From the NCBI RefSeq assembly GCF_017571495.1, contig NZ_JAGETZ010000012.1, forward strand, positions 1-64,000: a stretch of DNA of 64,000 bases, given 5' to 3'. Below are positions 20,001 to 27,951 of the stretch, one piece after another. How positions within the stretch are numbered: the first letter of the stretch is position 1; every line of letters starts with the position of its first letter. Both the position numbers and the translations under genes were made by a program. The stretch is from Hymenobacter negativus (GTDB taxonomy: Bacteria > Bacteroidota > Bacteroidia > Cytophagales > Hymenobacteraceae). Under the pieces are notes generated by a model, which saw only the letters and a list, made by a program, of their open reading frames with translations, was not told where the DNA came from and did not search any database.

Positions 20001-20666
20001 TGATTCGTAATTAGCCCAACTGGTGGCCCCCGCCGGCCACCAGGCCGCCGACAAGCCCTTGGTTCTGACCGACTGAAACGACACCAATGGCCCGCCCAGA
20101 ATCGCCGCCTCTGCCGGTAAGACTGACTCATCGAGCAAGCCCAGCGCCACGCCGCCCTTGTGGTAGGCAACCAGCCTCCCCAGGCCCGTAGCCAGCTGGC
20201 TCTGAATCAGATTCAGCAGCAAGCCTTTCAGCGGAATTTCATTCGGCAAGGCCGTTTGTAGGGCGTCGAGCCGTGCTGCCAGGGTGCCCACGGCGCTGAA
20301 TAGGAAGCCCAGCCGCCGCTTCAGCCCCGCCTCATCGCCCTCATTATCCAGGTTATTCAGATAGCCGAAGGCCTCGGTATTGCGGACTTTGTACTGCTCC
20401 ACGTCCTGCACGGCGGCCACGGCCAGCTGCACCGACACGTCTTCGGCGAAAAACTTCTCCCAGGTGCCCAGCGGTAGGGCACCGCTGCCGTCGTCGTAGT
20501 TCAGGTAGCGGGCGTAGGCCTGCGCAAACACCATGCTGTGCGCGGGCGTGCGCTCGTTGAGCGGCGCCGAGGCGGGGGCCAGCGCCGACAGCACGCGCTG
20601 CGGCTGGCTGGTGCCTTCGCGCACGAGCTTCAGCGGGTCGGTGTTCTGGGTGCAGTCGGCGGGCAT
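17019..20666 (-). CDS. Baseplate J-like protein (Afp11-like)
   Basis: 1215 residues, with the C-terminal half typical of baseplate J/gp47 proteins of contractile injection systems: VEQPFDSFGGRGSEASDAFY, then RVSERLRHKDRAVALWDYEH and CLNHTHYESS. It should form the baseplate wedge that links the gp25-like protein to the sheath. It starts three bases after the stop of the gp25-like gene. It is several times longer than phage baseplate J, as is usual for Afp11/Pvc11. It is followed by its partner Afp12-like gene with a four-base overlap. Confidence 0.9.
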   Translation of the reverse strand: MPADCTQNTDPLKLVREGTSQPQRVLSALAPASAPLNERTPAHSMVFAQAYARYLNYDDGSGALPLGTWEKFFAEDVSVQLAVAAVQDVEQYKVRNTEAFGYLNNLDNEGDEAGLKRRLGFLFSAVGTLAARLDALQTALPNEIPLKGLLLNLIQSQLATGLGRLVAYHKGGVALGLLDESVLPAEAAILGGPLVSFQSVRTKGLSAAWWPAGATSWANYESFIADDLATYGVGSDFERINRLATHNLFTSVFDQFLKVYARVATEGRAALEATLTKWDGHEPHYALFLAFLRLNEYARQETNTLTQRHLDFYYRDILQLREKPAEPSHAHLLLELAKHVEAYALAPGELFKAGKDALGKPAFFASDEQLVANAAQVTALKTLYRYGTEPAGSGWTGGPAPVGRLYAAPVANSDDGLGAPLTSTDGSWQPFFHKIYVDGQLTEIKMPTAEVGLALASHYLFLAEGARTITVDFTVTGSYSDLAADVVYQFTAADGWFEKPATSFKTESGQLRLVIELTGADPAIVAYNTKAHGYTFATALPLLLLKLKQQPTTYQYQQLQDARLSAITLSVAVTGLRTLAVSNDFGPVDTSKPFQPFGALPVAGSALTIGSAEAFQKTLTSAAVELTWQAAPAPYGTTPQVAVDFLTEGNWEDSGTSTALQATEFDISSGLTDAVVDQPNPLPTESYGTTARHGFVRLRLTDGFGQAAYQTALLAFLSKTPATATNPGAPPAGPVVSALTLSYTASQSIALSSADAGAFARRAAQFYHVAPFGQAEQHPFLKIDAPDKALYLLPQFKHLNLADPKLPAQQPVPHEAEFYIGISALLPPQNLALLFQVADGTADPLTQKPVPHLNWSYLRRNEWVEFPRDAVADTTSELTRSGIVTLAVPRDANDDNTLLPNGQHWLRVAVAEKSAAVCQLLLVAAQAVRVTFQDQGNDPAFAAQVTPAGTITKMAQPVAAVKKVEQPFDSFGGRGSEASDAFYTRVSERLRHKDRAVALWDYEHLVLEAFPQLYQVKCLNHTHYESSANGTGIYRELAPGHVTLVAIPSQQLRNLRDPLRPYTSLGLLREIGAFLQQRLSCFVKLHVKNPEFEEVRVAFRVRLREGFDETFSIKQLQQSITRFLSPWAFADGAGPSFGGKIYKSVLINFIEDQTSVDYVTDFQLFHPASGPADYAEITGTKAVSILVSAPATQHSILVINPAQEEAPHENCPCTA

Positions 20667-20668
20667 GG

Positions 20669-21127
20669 CTAGCGCAGGTCGGGTAGGGGCGTGAGGGTGG
20701 CCTCGGCGGGGCTGCCGGGCTGGTTGATGTCAGTGCCTTCCTGCTTGTAGAAGGGGAAGACGAAGTTGAACCGCGAGTTTGTGGTGCGCACCCGGTAAAT
20801 GGCCTCGATGAGGATGACGCCTTCCAACTCGCGGCTGGTGTCGAGGCGCACTTTCTCCAGCTCAATGCGCGGCTCGTAGTACAGGATGGCCGACTCGATT
20901 TTGTCGGCCATCAGGGTTTTGGTAGTGGTGTCCAGGCTCTCAAAAACCAGCTCCTCGGTGTTGCAGCCGTAGTCCGGGAACATCACCCGCTCGCCGGGCA
21001 TAGTGGTGAGTAGTATCTCCAGGCTGGAGGCGATGTCGGCCTCTTCTTCCAGTATCTCTACACCGCCCAACCCCCGCGTAAACGTGGGCGGAAACGACCA
21101 GCCGCGACCTAGAAAGGGTTTGTTCAT
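20669..21127 (-). CDS. gp25-like baseplate wedge protein (Afp9-like)
   Basis: 152 residues matching the gp25/lysozyme-like baseplate family: SFPPTFTRGLGGVEILEEEA at the start, then ILLTTMPGERVMFPDYGCNT, which is the conserved MxPxYGC region. Despite the family name this protein is structural; it starts sheath polymerisation at the baseplate. It lies between the PAAR tip and the baseplate J gene, the reverse of the gp25-then-PAAR order in Afp and PVC clusters. Confidence 0.92.
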   Translation of the reverse strand: MNKPFLGRGWSFPPTFTRGLGGVEILEEEADIASSLEILLTTMPGERVMFPDYGCNTEELVFESLDTTTKTLMADKIESAILYYEPRIELEKVRLDTSRELEGVILIEAIYRVRTTNSRFNFVFPFYKQEGTDINQPGSPAEATLTPLPDLR

Positions 21128-21169
21128 TGCGAGTAGTAAGCGGTTGGGAGTAAGTAATAAAGCTGGGTT

Positions 21170-21439
21170 TTAACCGCCAATCAGTACCGTAGGGCAGCCT
21201 GGTGGCATAATGATGCCGCCCGAAGCCGTAGAGTCCGCAATGCGGGCGGCGGGCAGGCCACCAATCATCACCGTGGCCGAGCCTTTGATGATGACGTCGG
21301 CCCCGCAGCTGTCGCCCAGGCGGGCGGCAGGCAATCCGCCGATGAGCACCGTCGGCGCGCCGGGCGGAATGATGGGCGTGGGGATGCCCGATGTGGTAGG
21401 GCTCACGATTAAGTCGGAAACACGAGCGGCTGGGAGCAT
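21170..21439 (-). CDS. PAAR-domain spike tip protein
   Basis: 89 residues from the ATG at 21439. The sequence is rich in Gly, Pro and Ile, with two copies of the PAAR-type motif (GGLPAAR followed by LGDSCG, and GGLPAARIADSTASGG). PAAR proteins form a metal-tipped cone that sharpens the VgrG-like spike and can carry cargo extensions. Here there is no extension, so the protein is probably only the piercing tip. An upstream in-frame start at 21475 would add residues encoded by a palindromic repeat and is rejected. Confidence 0.92.
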   Translation of the reverse strand: MLPAARVSDLIVSPTTSGIPTPIIPPGAPTVLIGGLPAARLGDSCGADVIIKGSATVMIGGLPAARIADSTASGGIIMPPGCPTVLIGG

Positions 21440-21463
21440 GGGGGTTGTGGGTTTCGTTCTGGC

Positions 21464-21575
21464 GGGGGACCTCACCCCCTGACCCCCTCTCCCGCGGAGA
21501 GGGCACCGGAAATGCGTGGTTTTAAATCGTCAGGCTCCCCTCTCCGCGGGAGAGGGGCCGGGGGTGAGATCCCCC
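21464..21575. repeat. Large imperfect palindrome (family 1)
   Basis: The left arm (GGGGGACCTCACCCC...CCCTCTCCCGCGGAGAGGG) pairs with CCCTCTCCGCGGGAGAGGGG...GGGGTGAGATCCCCC. The loop holds AAATCGTCAGGCT, also present in the palindrome at 23389-23500. It fills the gap between the PAAR and spike genes and could attenuate transcription or stabilise the mRNA. Confidence 0.75.
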
Positions 21576-21589
21576 GTATGGGTTAGTAA

Positions 21590-23368
21590 TCAATTGATTT
21601 GCACAATCCCACCCTTTATCGTCGTCGTAGCGCCGCCCTTCACGGTGGCGCTGGCGCCCGACGACATTTCGGCGCTGCTGTTGCCTTCGGCTTTAAAGCT
21701 CAGCTGCGCTTTCAGATTGAGGTTTTGGCCTTCAATTTTCAGGTCTTTGGCGGCTTTGAGGATGATGTCTTTGCTGCTGTCCAGGGTGATGCCTTTGCCG
21801 TCGAGGATGAGCTTATTGCCGTGCTGGTCCTCGATTTTGATGGCTTTATCATCTTCCGAAAGAGTGAGCTTGTTGCCGGCGGGCGTCTCGAAGGCGATGA
21901 CTTTTTTGTCGTCGTCGAAAGTCATTTTTAGCTTCTCGCGCGACACGTAGCCTTTTTCGTGGTTGTCGTCGGAGGGCGGTTTGGGGGCGGGGTGCTTGCT
22001 GCTATGGCACATGCCCAGCACCACCGGGTGGCGCGGGTCGTCGTTCAGAAAGCCGATGATTACCTCGTCGCCAATCTCGGGCCGGAAGTAGGTGCCCCGG
22101 TCCTTGCCCGCGTCCAGCGTAGCAATGCGGGCCCACACGCCCTCCTCCTGCGCACTGATGAGCGGCAGCCGCACCTTGATGCGGTCCTCGCCGTCGGGGT
22201 CGCCTTCCAGCTTGGTCACGATGCCGGTTTGCAGGCCGCTCACGGCGGGCAGCAGGCCCGCGGCGGGCAGCGGACGCAGGTTAAACGTTTCGGCAAACGG
22301 CTCGGGGTTCAGGCCAAACTGCACGTCGGTTTCCCAGTTGCCGCCCGCAAATTGGTGACGCACGCCGGCCACCAGCACCTTGCCCTGCAACCGGTCGCCC
22401 ACGCCGCTAAGCTCAATCAGCTTGCCCGGCAACACCCCCGGAAAGCCCTGAAACCGCGCCCGGCCGCGCACCTTGGCCAGGCGTTCGCGCAGCAGCCGGC
22501 CGTCGGCCCAGGCCTGGAGTTCGGGCGCAGCGAGGTAGCCGCCGTGGCGCAGGTCGTGGGCTTGGCCGCCCAGCACGTCGGCCAGGTCGGTGGGGGCGAG
22601 GTTGCCGGGGCTGGGCACGGTAGGCTCAGCGGCTTCGGCTTCCACCAGCTCCTGGTCGGCCGCGTTCCAGCTGTGCGCCTTGATGCCGGGGCTTTGCAGC
22701 CGCGCATCCACTTCGGCGTCGAATTCGAGCAGAGTGGCGCCGAAGGCCACGGTGAGCACCGGCGACTGCCCAGCATTGGGCGCGGCCATCTTGATGGTAC
22801 CATCTTCCACCATCACCAGCAGGCCGTTGGCTTCGGCGCGGCACAGGGCAAAATCCCAGTCGGTGGCGTCGTACTGCACCACTTCGGGCAGTTTGGCGCC
22901 GGTGGCTGCCACATCGGCCGTCAGACTGTAGCGCCCGATAATCTCCTCCAGAATGTCGCTGTCCTTCTGGTCGGTATAGTAGTGGCTTTTGCGGCCCGAA
23001 GTCATTTTTACGGCCTCGTCGCGGCATTCCACAATCAAAAAGCTGCCGCTCTTCCGAATCTTAACGCTGTACTTAATGACAATGCCCTTGAACACTGTTT
23101 CCTCCTGCGCCCGGTAACCGAGCTTGATTTCCAGCTTCTTACCGGGAATGAAATAGTCGGCATTGCCCACCGCAAACGTGCCGCTGGCCGCCTCGCCATC
23201 CTCAATGTGCAGCGTGGCCGACGGAATTCGGTTCAGCTCCCGCGTCACGGCAATGGACACGACGTGTACCGTGCCGGGCACCTCCGCGCCGTCCACCAGC
23301 AGCCGCGCCGTGCACAGGTCCGGCGTGGCGGCGGTTGGGATGGTAGCAGGAGCTGTGGTGGGTTGCAT
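21590..23368 (-). CDS. VgrG/gp5-like spike protein (Afp8-like)
   Basis: 592 residues from the ATG at 23368; frame upstream of it is encoded by a palindromic repeat and is not taken as coding. The N-terminal gp27-like hub (ATLHIEDGEAASGTF, YFIPGKKLEIKLGY) is followed by an OB-fold (GIVTKLEGDPDGEDRIKVRL, then FRPEIGDEVIIGFLNDDPRH). It ends in a beta-helix tip with short repeats (NKLTLSEDDKAIKIEDQHGN and onward). It should form the trimeric spike below the tube, capped by the adjacent PAAR protein. No C-terminal effector domain is attached. Confidence 0.93.
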   Translation of the reverse strand: MQPTTAPATIPTAATPDLCTARLLVDGAEVPGTVHVVSIAVTRELNRIPSATLHIEDGEAASGTFAVGNADYFIPGKKLEIKLGYRAQEETVFKGIVIKYSVKIRKSGSFLIVECRDEAVKMTSGRKSHYYTDQKDSDILEEIIGRYSLTADVAATGAKLPEVVQYDATDWDFALCRAEANGLLVMVEDGTIKMAAPNAGQSPVLTVAFGATLLEFDAEVDARLQSPGIKAHSWNAADQELVEAEAAEPTVPSPGNLAPTDLADVLGGQAHDLRHGGYLAAPELQAWADGRLLRERLAKVRGRARFQGFPGVLPGKLIELSGVGDRLQGKVLVAGVRHQFAGGNWETDVQFGLNPEPFAETFNLRPLPAAGLLPAVSGLQTGIVTKLEGDPDGEDRIKVRLPLISAQEEGVWARIATLDAGKDRGTYFRPEIGDEVIIGFLNDDPRHPVVLGMCHSSKHPAPKPPSDDNHEKGYVSREKLKMTFDDDKKVIAFETPAGNKLTLSEDDKAIKIEDQHGNKLILDGKGITLDSSKDIILKAAKDLKIEGQNLNLKAQLSFKAEGNSSAEMSSGASATVKGGATTTIKGGIVQIN

Positions 23369-23388
23369 GATGGGTTGTTCTGATGTTA

Positions 23389-23500
23389 GGCCTCCCCCCG
23401 GCCCCTCTCCGATGGAGGGGGAGCCACGGCGGCGCAGCAAAGAGTTGAAAGTGAAATCGTCAGGCTTCCCTCTCCATCGGAGAGGGGCCGGGGGGAGGCC
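23389..23500. repeat. Large imperfect palindrome (family 1)
   Basis: Arms GGCCTCCCCCCGGCCCCTCTCC and its complement near 23478-23500, with the shared internal AAATCGTCAGGCT and CCCTCTCC. It lies between the spike and LysM genes and is related to the palindrome at 21464-21575. Confidence 0.75.
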
Positions 23501-23515
23501 CCGCACCAGCGCCAC

Positions 23516-24211
23516 CTACCCTGCCACTGGCGGGAAAACCAGCTGCATGCCCGGCGTCAGCCGGCGGAAATTGCCGAGGTTGTTGGCCGCTGCCACTTGC
23601 AGGTAGTAGCGAGAGTCGCCGTAGATGCGGTGGCAGAGCAGCGGCAGCGTGTCTCCGGCTTTCACCAGCCGGATGTGGGTGAGGTCGGGGGAGCGGCGGT
23701 CTTCCTTGCGGGCCCGCTTTTCTTCTTCCACGGTGCCCTGGAGCTTAACTTTCGCTACCGCCCGGATGGGCTGGCCATTGGGCGTGAAGAGCTTGTAGGT
23801 AATGCTCAGTTCCAGCACCCGGCCCTTGAAAACCGGGTTGTCGCCCCACACCAGCTTAATGATGTTGGGCTGGTGGGCATCACCCTTGAACTCAATCAGC
23901 AGCGCTTTAAAGGCGGCCAGCTCATCGGCAATGCTGGCGCGCGGCTTGCCGTCGATAATGCCCGTGTTATCGAACAGAAACTCGAAGGTCATTTCCTCCG
24001 GCTCGGTCTTCTCGTACTTCAGCTCCTTGCCGCTGGTGCCCTGGCCCTGGCCCGATTCGGCGTATTTCAGCTTGTACTCGTGGGCGTAGGTTTCCGGGTT
24101 AATCAGCGCCTCAACGAAGCCCGTGGCTTCGGCCTTGCCGCCGGTTTCGGCCTTCTTCGAGTCTGCGAAGCCCAGAATGAGCATCTTTTCGAGTTTTCCT
24201 CCGGCAGCCAT
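23516..24211 (-). CDS. LysM-containing hub protein (Afp7-like)
   Basis: 231 residues from the ATG at 24211, which overlaps the TGA of the DUF5908 gene by one base. The first ~180 residues are the tail-hub domain of Afp7/Pvc7-type proteins (LILGFADSKKAETGGK, FVEALINPETYAHEYKLKYA, PEEMTFEFLFDNTGIIDG). The C-terminal ~50 residues are a LysM-type domain (HIRLVKAGDTLPLLCHRIYG, then NNLGNFRRLTPGMQLVFPP). It probably joins the inner tube to the spike hub. The LysM part may brace the hub; binding to peptidoglycan is possible but not needed for this role. Confidence 0.9.
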   Translation of the reverse strand: MAAGGKLEKMLILGFADSKKAETGGKAEATGFVEALINPETYAHEYKLKYAESGQGQGTSGKELKYEKTEPEEMTFEFLFDNTGIIDGKPRASIADELAAFKALLIEFKGDAHQPNIIKLVWGDNPVFKGRVLELSITYKLFTPNGQPIRAVAKVKLQGTVEEEKRARKEDRRSPDLTHIRLVKAGDTLPLLCHRIYGDSRYYLQVAAANNLGNFRRLTPGMQLVFPPVAG

Positions 24212-24405
24212 CAGCGTTCCAGTTTTTCGTGAAGAATGGACAGCACTTGTTCCACGCAATCAGCCACTATGGCCTCTTTATCACCGACTCCGCCGCCAGC
24301 CGGCGCAGGTGTGGCAGCACCGGCCGTTGTGCCCGCGCCGGTAGCGCCACCTTCCGGGGCATTCACCGTGATGCGGATGTGCAGTTCTTTGATTTCGATG
24401 GGCAT
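24211..24405 (-). CDS. DUF5908 small eCIS protein (Afp6-like position)
   Basis: 64 residues, starting MPIEIKELHIRITVN, with an Ala/Gly/Pro-rich middle and a C-terminal amphipathic helix. Small proteins of this type lie between tube and LysM genes in most eCIS clusters. The ATG at 24405 is chosen over an upstream in-frame start because the upstream stretch belongs to an inverted repeat. The role is not established. Confidence 0.8.
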   Translation of the reverse strand: MPIEIKELHIRITVNAPEGGATGAGTTAGAATPAPAGGGVGDKEAIVADCVEQVLSILHEKLER

Positions 24406-24416
24406 GGCAGAACGTT

Positions 24417-24503
24417 GTAGGGGTGGGGCTTGCCCCCGCCCGTCGGTAGACGAAATCGGAGTTTCGGCGCGAACGGCGAGCAGGGACAAGCCCCGCACCC
24501 TAC
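24417..24503. repeat. Inverted repeat between tube and DUF5908 genes
   Basis: GTAGGGGTGGGGCTTG pairs with CAAGCCCCGCACCCTAC across a ~54-base centre. The right arm includes the stop codon of the second tube gene. This type of palindrome could damp downstream expression relative to the abundant tube proteins. Confidence 0.7.
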
Positions 24504-24937
24504 TTAATCGTGAAGTATTGGTAAATCAACTCTAGTGTCTCAATCACAACGGCGTTGTCGTTGGCATTCAAGTCCGTCACCAGCCACTTCTTGGGGATGG
24601 CGTGGGCGACGTTCCAGGTGCGCAACGGCTCACCCTTTTCATTCATCAGAATTACGCTGATGTCGGCCGGTCGGAAGTCCCGGTCGCGGAAAGCGGCCAG
24701 GCACCAGTTGGTCACTTCGGAGTCAGTGAGCATGCCGCGTTTCAGCACCAGGTCGGCGTACTTGGTGCGGCCGGGCAGCTTATGAGTGAAACGGTTCTCG
24801 CCTCCCTCCTTGTACTCCTCCACATCGTACTCCACCGACAGGCCCGACACCGACTGAAACCGCACATCGTTCTTGTTTTTGCTGATGCCAAATTCTACTC
24901 GGTAGTAGAATCCCCACGGCGGATAGTAGTCGACCAT
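24500..24937 (-). CDS. Second tail tube protein (Afp5-like)
   Basis: 145 residues of the gp19/tube family: PWGFYYRVEFGIS, then FQSVSGLSVEYDVEEYKEGG, and the conserved LPGRTKYADLVLKRGMLTDS. It is a divergent paralogue of the adjacent tube gene and probably forms a special ring, such as the tube initiator next to the hub. Sixteen bases separate it from the first tube gene. Confidence 0.92.
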   Translation of the reverse strand: MVDYYPPWGFYYRVEFGISKNKNDVRFQSVSGLSVEYDVEEYKEGGENRFTHKLPGRTKYADLVLKRGMLTDSEVTNWCLAAFRDRDFRPADISVILMNEKGEPLRTWNVAHAIPKKWLVTDLNANDNAVVIETLELIYQYFTIK

Positions 24938-24952
24938 GACGGTAGCAATGCG

Positions 24953-25390
24953 TTAGATTTTCATCAGTTTCAGCCCTTCGTGAGCTATTTCGATGGTTTC
25001 CACGGCAATTTCGTTGGCGTCTGATTTGAGGTCGGGCGCGGTCACTTTCACCGGGAAGCAGCGTGTGGCCGACCACGCCGCCACCGGCACGTGCTTCTCG
25101 TTCAGTAGCCGAATCACCACGTCGCGCCGGCCGCCCACCCGGTCGTTCGAGATGGCGTCGAGCCAGTCGTTGTAGTCGAAATCGGCCTCGAATTTGCCGC
25201 GTTTCATGGTGATGTTGCTGAACTTGCGCAGCCCCGGCATCTTGATTTTGTTGAAGTCCTTGCTGTCGCTATGCCGGTACTCAATTACTTCCACCTGCAT
25301 GTCGAGGCCCGTGATTTCGGTGAAGCTGATTTTGGCGCCGCCCCAGTCCACCTGGAAATGGAAGCGGGGTAATGGATATTCTTGTGCCAT
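24953..25390 (-). CDS. Main tail tube protein (Afp1-like)
   Basis: 145 residues of the gp19/tube family: PRFHFQVDWGGAKISFTEIT, then MPGLRKFSNITMKRGKFEAD and a C-terminal AVETIEIAHEGLKL strand. It should polymerise into the inner tube that carries cargo. It directly follows the sheath gene, the usual order, which makes it the best candidate for the main tube subunit. Confidence 0.94.
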   Translation of the reverse strand: MAQEYPLPRFHFQVDWGGAKISFTEITGLDMQVEVIEYRHSDSKDFNKIKMPGLRKFSNITMKRGKFEADFDYNDWLDAISNDRVGGRRDVVIRLLNEKHVPVAAWSATRCFPVKVTAPDLKSDANEIAVETIEIAHEGLKLMKI

Positions 25391-25462
25391 GAGAATGGTG
25401 TATTGGAAGTGGAGTTGTGTATGAGGCGCGACGGGGGGCGTAAGGTCCTGTCGTCAGGCTAA

Positions 25463-26902
25463 TCAGGATTCTGCCATTTTGTGCGAGAATTTCAGCACAA
25501 TGAATTCGGCGGGGCGCACGGCGGCCATGCCGATTTCGACCAGCATGCGGCCTTCCAGAATGTCGAGCGCCGTCATGGTTTTGCCCAGGCCCACGGCCAC
25601 GTAAAACGCGTGCTCGGGCTTAATGCCTTGCAGCGCGCCCTGCCGCCAGAGCGTGTTCAGGAAGTTTTCAATCATGGCCTGCACGCGCACCCAGGTATTG
25701 GCGTCGTTGGGCTCGAATACGAACTGCTCGGTGGCTTTCTTTACCGACTCTTCCACGAAAATGAAGAGTCGCCGCACGCTCACGTAGCGCCACTCGTTAT
25801 CGTTGCCGGCCAGGGTGCGGGCACCCCACACCAGCGTGCCCTTGCCCGTGAAGGGCCGGATGGCGTTCACCGATTTGCCGCCTGTGGTGTCCACGTTCAT
25901 CTGGTCCTGCTCGGCGTTGGTGAAGTCGATGGTGGGCTTGATAACGGCCGTTACGCTCACATTGGCGGGGGCCTTCCACACGCCGCGGTTATTGTCGACG
26001 GCCGCGTAGATGCCTGCGATGGTGGAACTGGGCGGCAGCTTGCAGGCCATGTCGCGAATGGCGGTGCGGGCCAGTTCGTATTTGCGGTTGTCGGTATTGG
26101 CCATGCTGCTCAGCTTCACTGTGGCGGCAGCGGCTGGCAGCAACTGGTAGCTCACATCGATGGCCGTTTCGTCTACCGTGAAATCCAGTATCGTTTCCAG
26201 GTTGGGGGCGTAGGCGGCGCCGTATTTCAGGTTGTTAGCCCCAATACCGTCGTCGCGAAAATTGTCAATAGCGTCGAGCAGATTGGCGGTCGGGTCGTCC
26301 ATCAAAATGTCGTCGCCGTGCACATCCATAATCACAAACCGGTCTTTCAGCAGCTCGCACTGGGCCAGCGCCAGGTCGTGCAGGGCCTTGAAATCGGCAA
26401 TGGTGCCGAGAAACTGCGCCTCCGGAAATACCAGCAGCGTCGGCTCATCCACTTTGAGCAGCGTATCCAGGCCTGCTTTCAGCTCGCTTTCGACCAAGGC
26501 GGTGCCCAATGTTTTGTAAGGGCCCACCGACACGATGTAGCAGGGCCCGCCGCCGTTGGCGAAGAACATTTGCAGCGCGTAGTACATGATGTGCTTCGAG
26601 CGGTTAGCCTCCAACAGCGTAGCCGAAACGCTCAGCGAAGTGGTGGCCCCGCTATCATCCTGCTTTTCGACGATGCTGACATCAATGCCCGTTTCGGGCT
26701 GCGGACCGCCAAACAGCCGGCTGTATTCCACCATCGAGGTGATGCGCTTCGGCTTCAGAAGGAGGTCGGCGGCTATGAATTCCTTTGCCTGCTCCGTGTA
26801 CCCGATGAAAGCCGGAATGGCCGTTTCAACCGGCGCCACCGAGGGAGGAAATTTCGGAATTTCCTCGATGTAAACACCCGGCGTTTTATAAAGTGTTGCC
26901 AT
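25463..26902 (-). CDS. Contractile sheath protein
   Basis: 479 residues. The N-terminus (YKTPGVYIEEIPKFPPSVAP, then TAIPAFIGYTEQA) and C-terminus (RPAEFIVLKFSHKMAES) are the most conserved sheath regions in contractile injection systems. The middle holds VWGARTLAGNDNEWRYVSVR and FVEESVKKATEQFVFEPND, also typical. It is the only sheath gene in the cluster, whereas Afp and PVC have three, so the particle should have a homopolymeric sheath. Confidence 0.96.
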   Translation of the reverse strand: MATLYKTPGVYIEEIPKFPPSVAPVETAIPAFIGYTEQAKEFIAADLLLKPKRITSMVEYSRLFGGPQPETGIDVSIVEKQDDSGATTSLSVSATLLEANRSKHIMYYALQMFFANGGGPCYIVSVGPYKTLGTALVESELKAGLDTLLKVDEPTLLVFPEAQFLGTIADFKALHDLALAQCELLKDRFVIMDVHGDDILMDDPTANLLDAIDNFRDDGIGANNLKYGAAYAPNLETILDFTVDETAIDVSYQLLPAAAATVKLSSMANTDNRKYELARTAIRDMACKLPPSSTIAGIYAAVDNNRGVWKAPANVSVTAVIKPTIDFTNAEQDQMNVDTTGGKSVNAIRPFTGKGTLVWGARTLAGNDNEWRYVSVRRLFIFVEESVKKATEQFVFEPNDANTWVRVQAMIENFLNTLWRQGALQGIKPEHAFYVAVGLGKTMTALDILEGRMLVEIGMAAVRPAEFIVLKFSHKMAES

Positions 26903-26936
26903 GCCATCTGTTTTTAAAGGGTTAGGAATGAGGTAG

Positions 26937-27950
26937 CTATTCGAAGATGTCGGACCGGATGCCCGTAATGCGGCCGGCCACCACCGGGTCGATGTCCAGT
27001 TTGAGGGCCTCGGGCGCTGGTTTCAGCTTGGAGCCCGCGTTGCCGAAATGGGTCAGCGGCAGTGGGTTGGGGTCGGTGCTAGTCGGCGCGCCCGTTGCGC
27101 GGTTGAAGTAGTGCCGGATGGTGGAGCGGTTCTTAAAGCGCACCTGAAAAACCGGGTAATCAGCACGGGCCTTTCCGCCCACCGTGCAGCTAAAAGTCGT
27201 ATTGCCAGGGCGCACTGCCGCAATGCGGATGAGCGCAAACACGTCGTCGGGAATCCCGTCAGTCAGCCGCAGGCCGCGGGCGGGCACCCCGGCCAGGCCG
27301 GGCGGTGGCACCAGCACCGGCACATCGCCCTGGTGCACAAATACCGGCGCGTCGGCTACGGCCGGCGCCAACTGACGTGTGGTTGCGCCCGGCTGGTCGC
27401 TGGTGAGCTGGTGCAAGGCCCCCGCCATGTCTACCAGCGCCTCCACGCGGTCGGTGGGGGCCGAGGCGGGGATTTCGCTGGATAGGTACAGACTCAGGGT
27501 TGGGCCCGCGCCGCGCGTCACGCCGGTCAGGTTCGAGAGCACGGGCACGTTCTCCTTGTAGCGGTAAATGGTGTCTTCGGCCGCGTAATACAGCTCGTAG
27601 ATTTTGCGGGGCGGCAGCGTCAGGGCCGTGTAATTTTGGAAGGCGGCCTGCTGCACCGTTAGCACCAGCTCAAACACGGCGTCATCCGGAATCACTGCGT
27701 CGTCGGGGGCCGCTACTAGGCCACCCAGCGCCGTGTCGCGGTACACGCATCCCAGGCCGGCCAGCACCAGCAGCTGGGCCGTGGCGGGCGTGGGGGCCAG
27801 CTGCAGAAACGGCCGTCGGTCGTAGGTCAGCAGCCGGCGCGTGGGGTCGGGGAGGAGGTCGAACAGCGTGCCGCCTTCGTCCAGCCAGTAGTGGTGGAGC
27901 AGCCGCACTTCAAACAGGCGCTTATAGCCATTTCGAACCCGCTCGGCCAT
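26937..27950 (-). CDS. Unknown eCIS structural or assembly protein
   Basis: 337 residues between the DUF4255 and sheath genes. The start (VRNGYKRLFEVRLLHHYWLD) and later PRKIYELYYAAED, TFSCTVGGKARADYPVFQVR and FKNRSTIRHYFN suggest a mostly beta protein without signal peptide or membrane helix. I do not recognise a named family. Its fixed place between cap and sheath genes suggests a cap or sheath-terminus partner, such as a cap adaptor, but this is inference from position. It starts one base after the stop of the DUF4255 gene. Confidence 0.6.
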   Translation of the reverse strand: MAERVRNGYKRLFEVRLLHHYWLDEGGTLFDLLPDPTRRLLTYDRRPFLQLAPTPATAQLLVLAGLGCVYRDTALGGLVAAPDDAVIPDDAVFELVLTVQQAAFQNYTALTLPPRKIYELYYAAEDTIYRYKENVPVLSNLTGVTRGAGPTLSLYLSSEIPASAPTDRVEALVDMAGALHQLTSDQPGATTRQLAPAVADAPVFVHQGDVPVLVPPPGLAGVPARGLRLTDGIPDDVFALIRIAAVRPGNTTFSCTVGGKARADYPVFQVRFKNRSTIRHYFNRATGAPTSTDPNPLPLTHFGNAGSKLKPAPEALKLDIDPVVAGRITGIRSDIFE

Positions 27951-27951
27951 A

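Noticed and set aside
21959..23383. Long open frame (474 codons) antisense to the spike gene
   Set aside because: The minus-strand frame is a clear VgrG/gp5-like protein; the plus frame has no recognisable domains and arises from high GC content.
21464..23500. CRISPR array
   Set aside because: The repeats are two palindromes 1.9 kb apart, not short regular repeats with spacers, and there are no cas genes.
25481..26917. Long open frame (478 codons) antisense to the sheath gene
   Set aside because: The sheath protein on the minus strand is unmistakable; the antisense frame is His/Arg/Gly-rich with no family signature.
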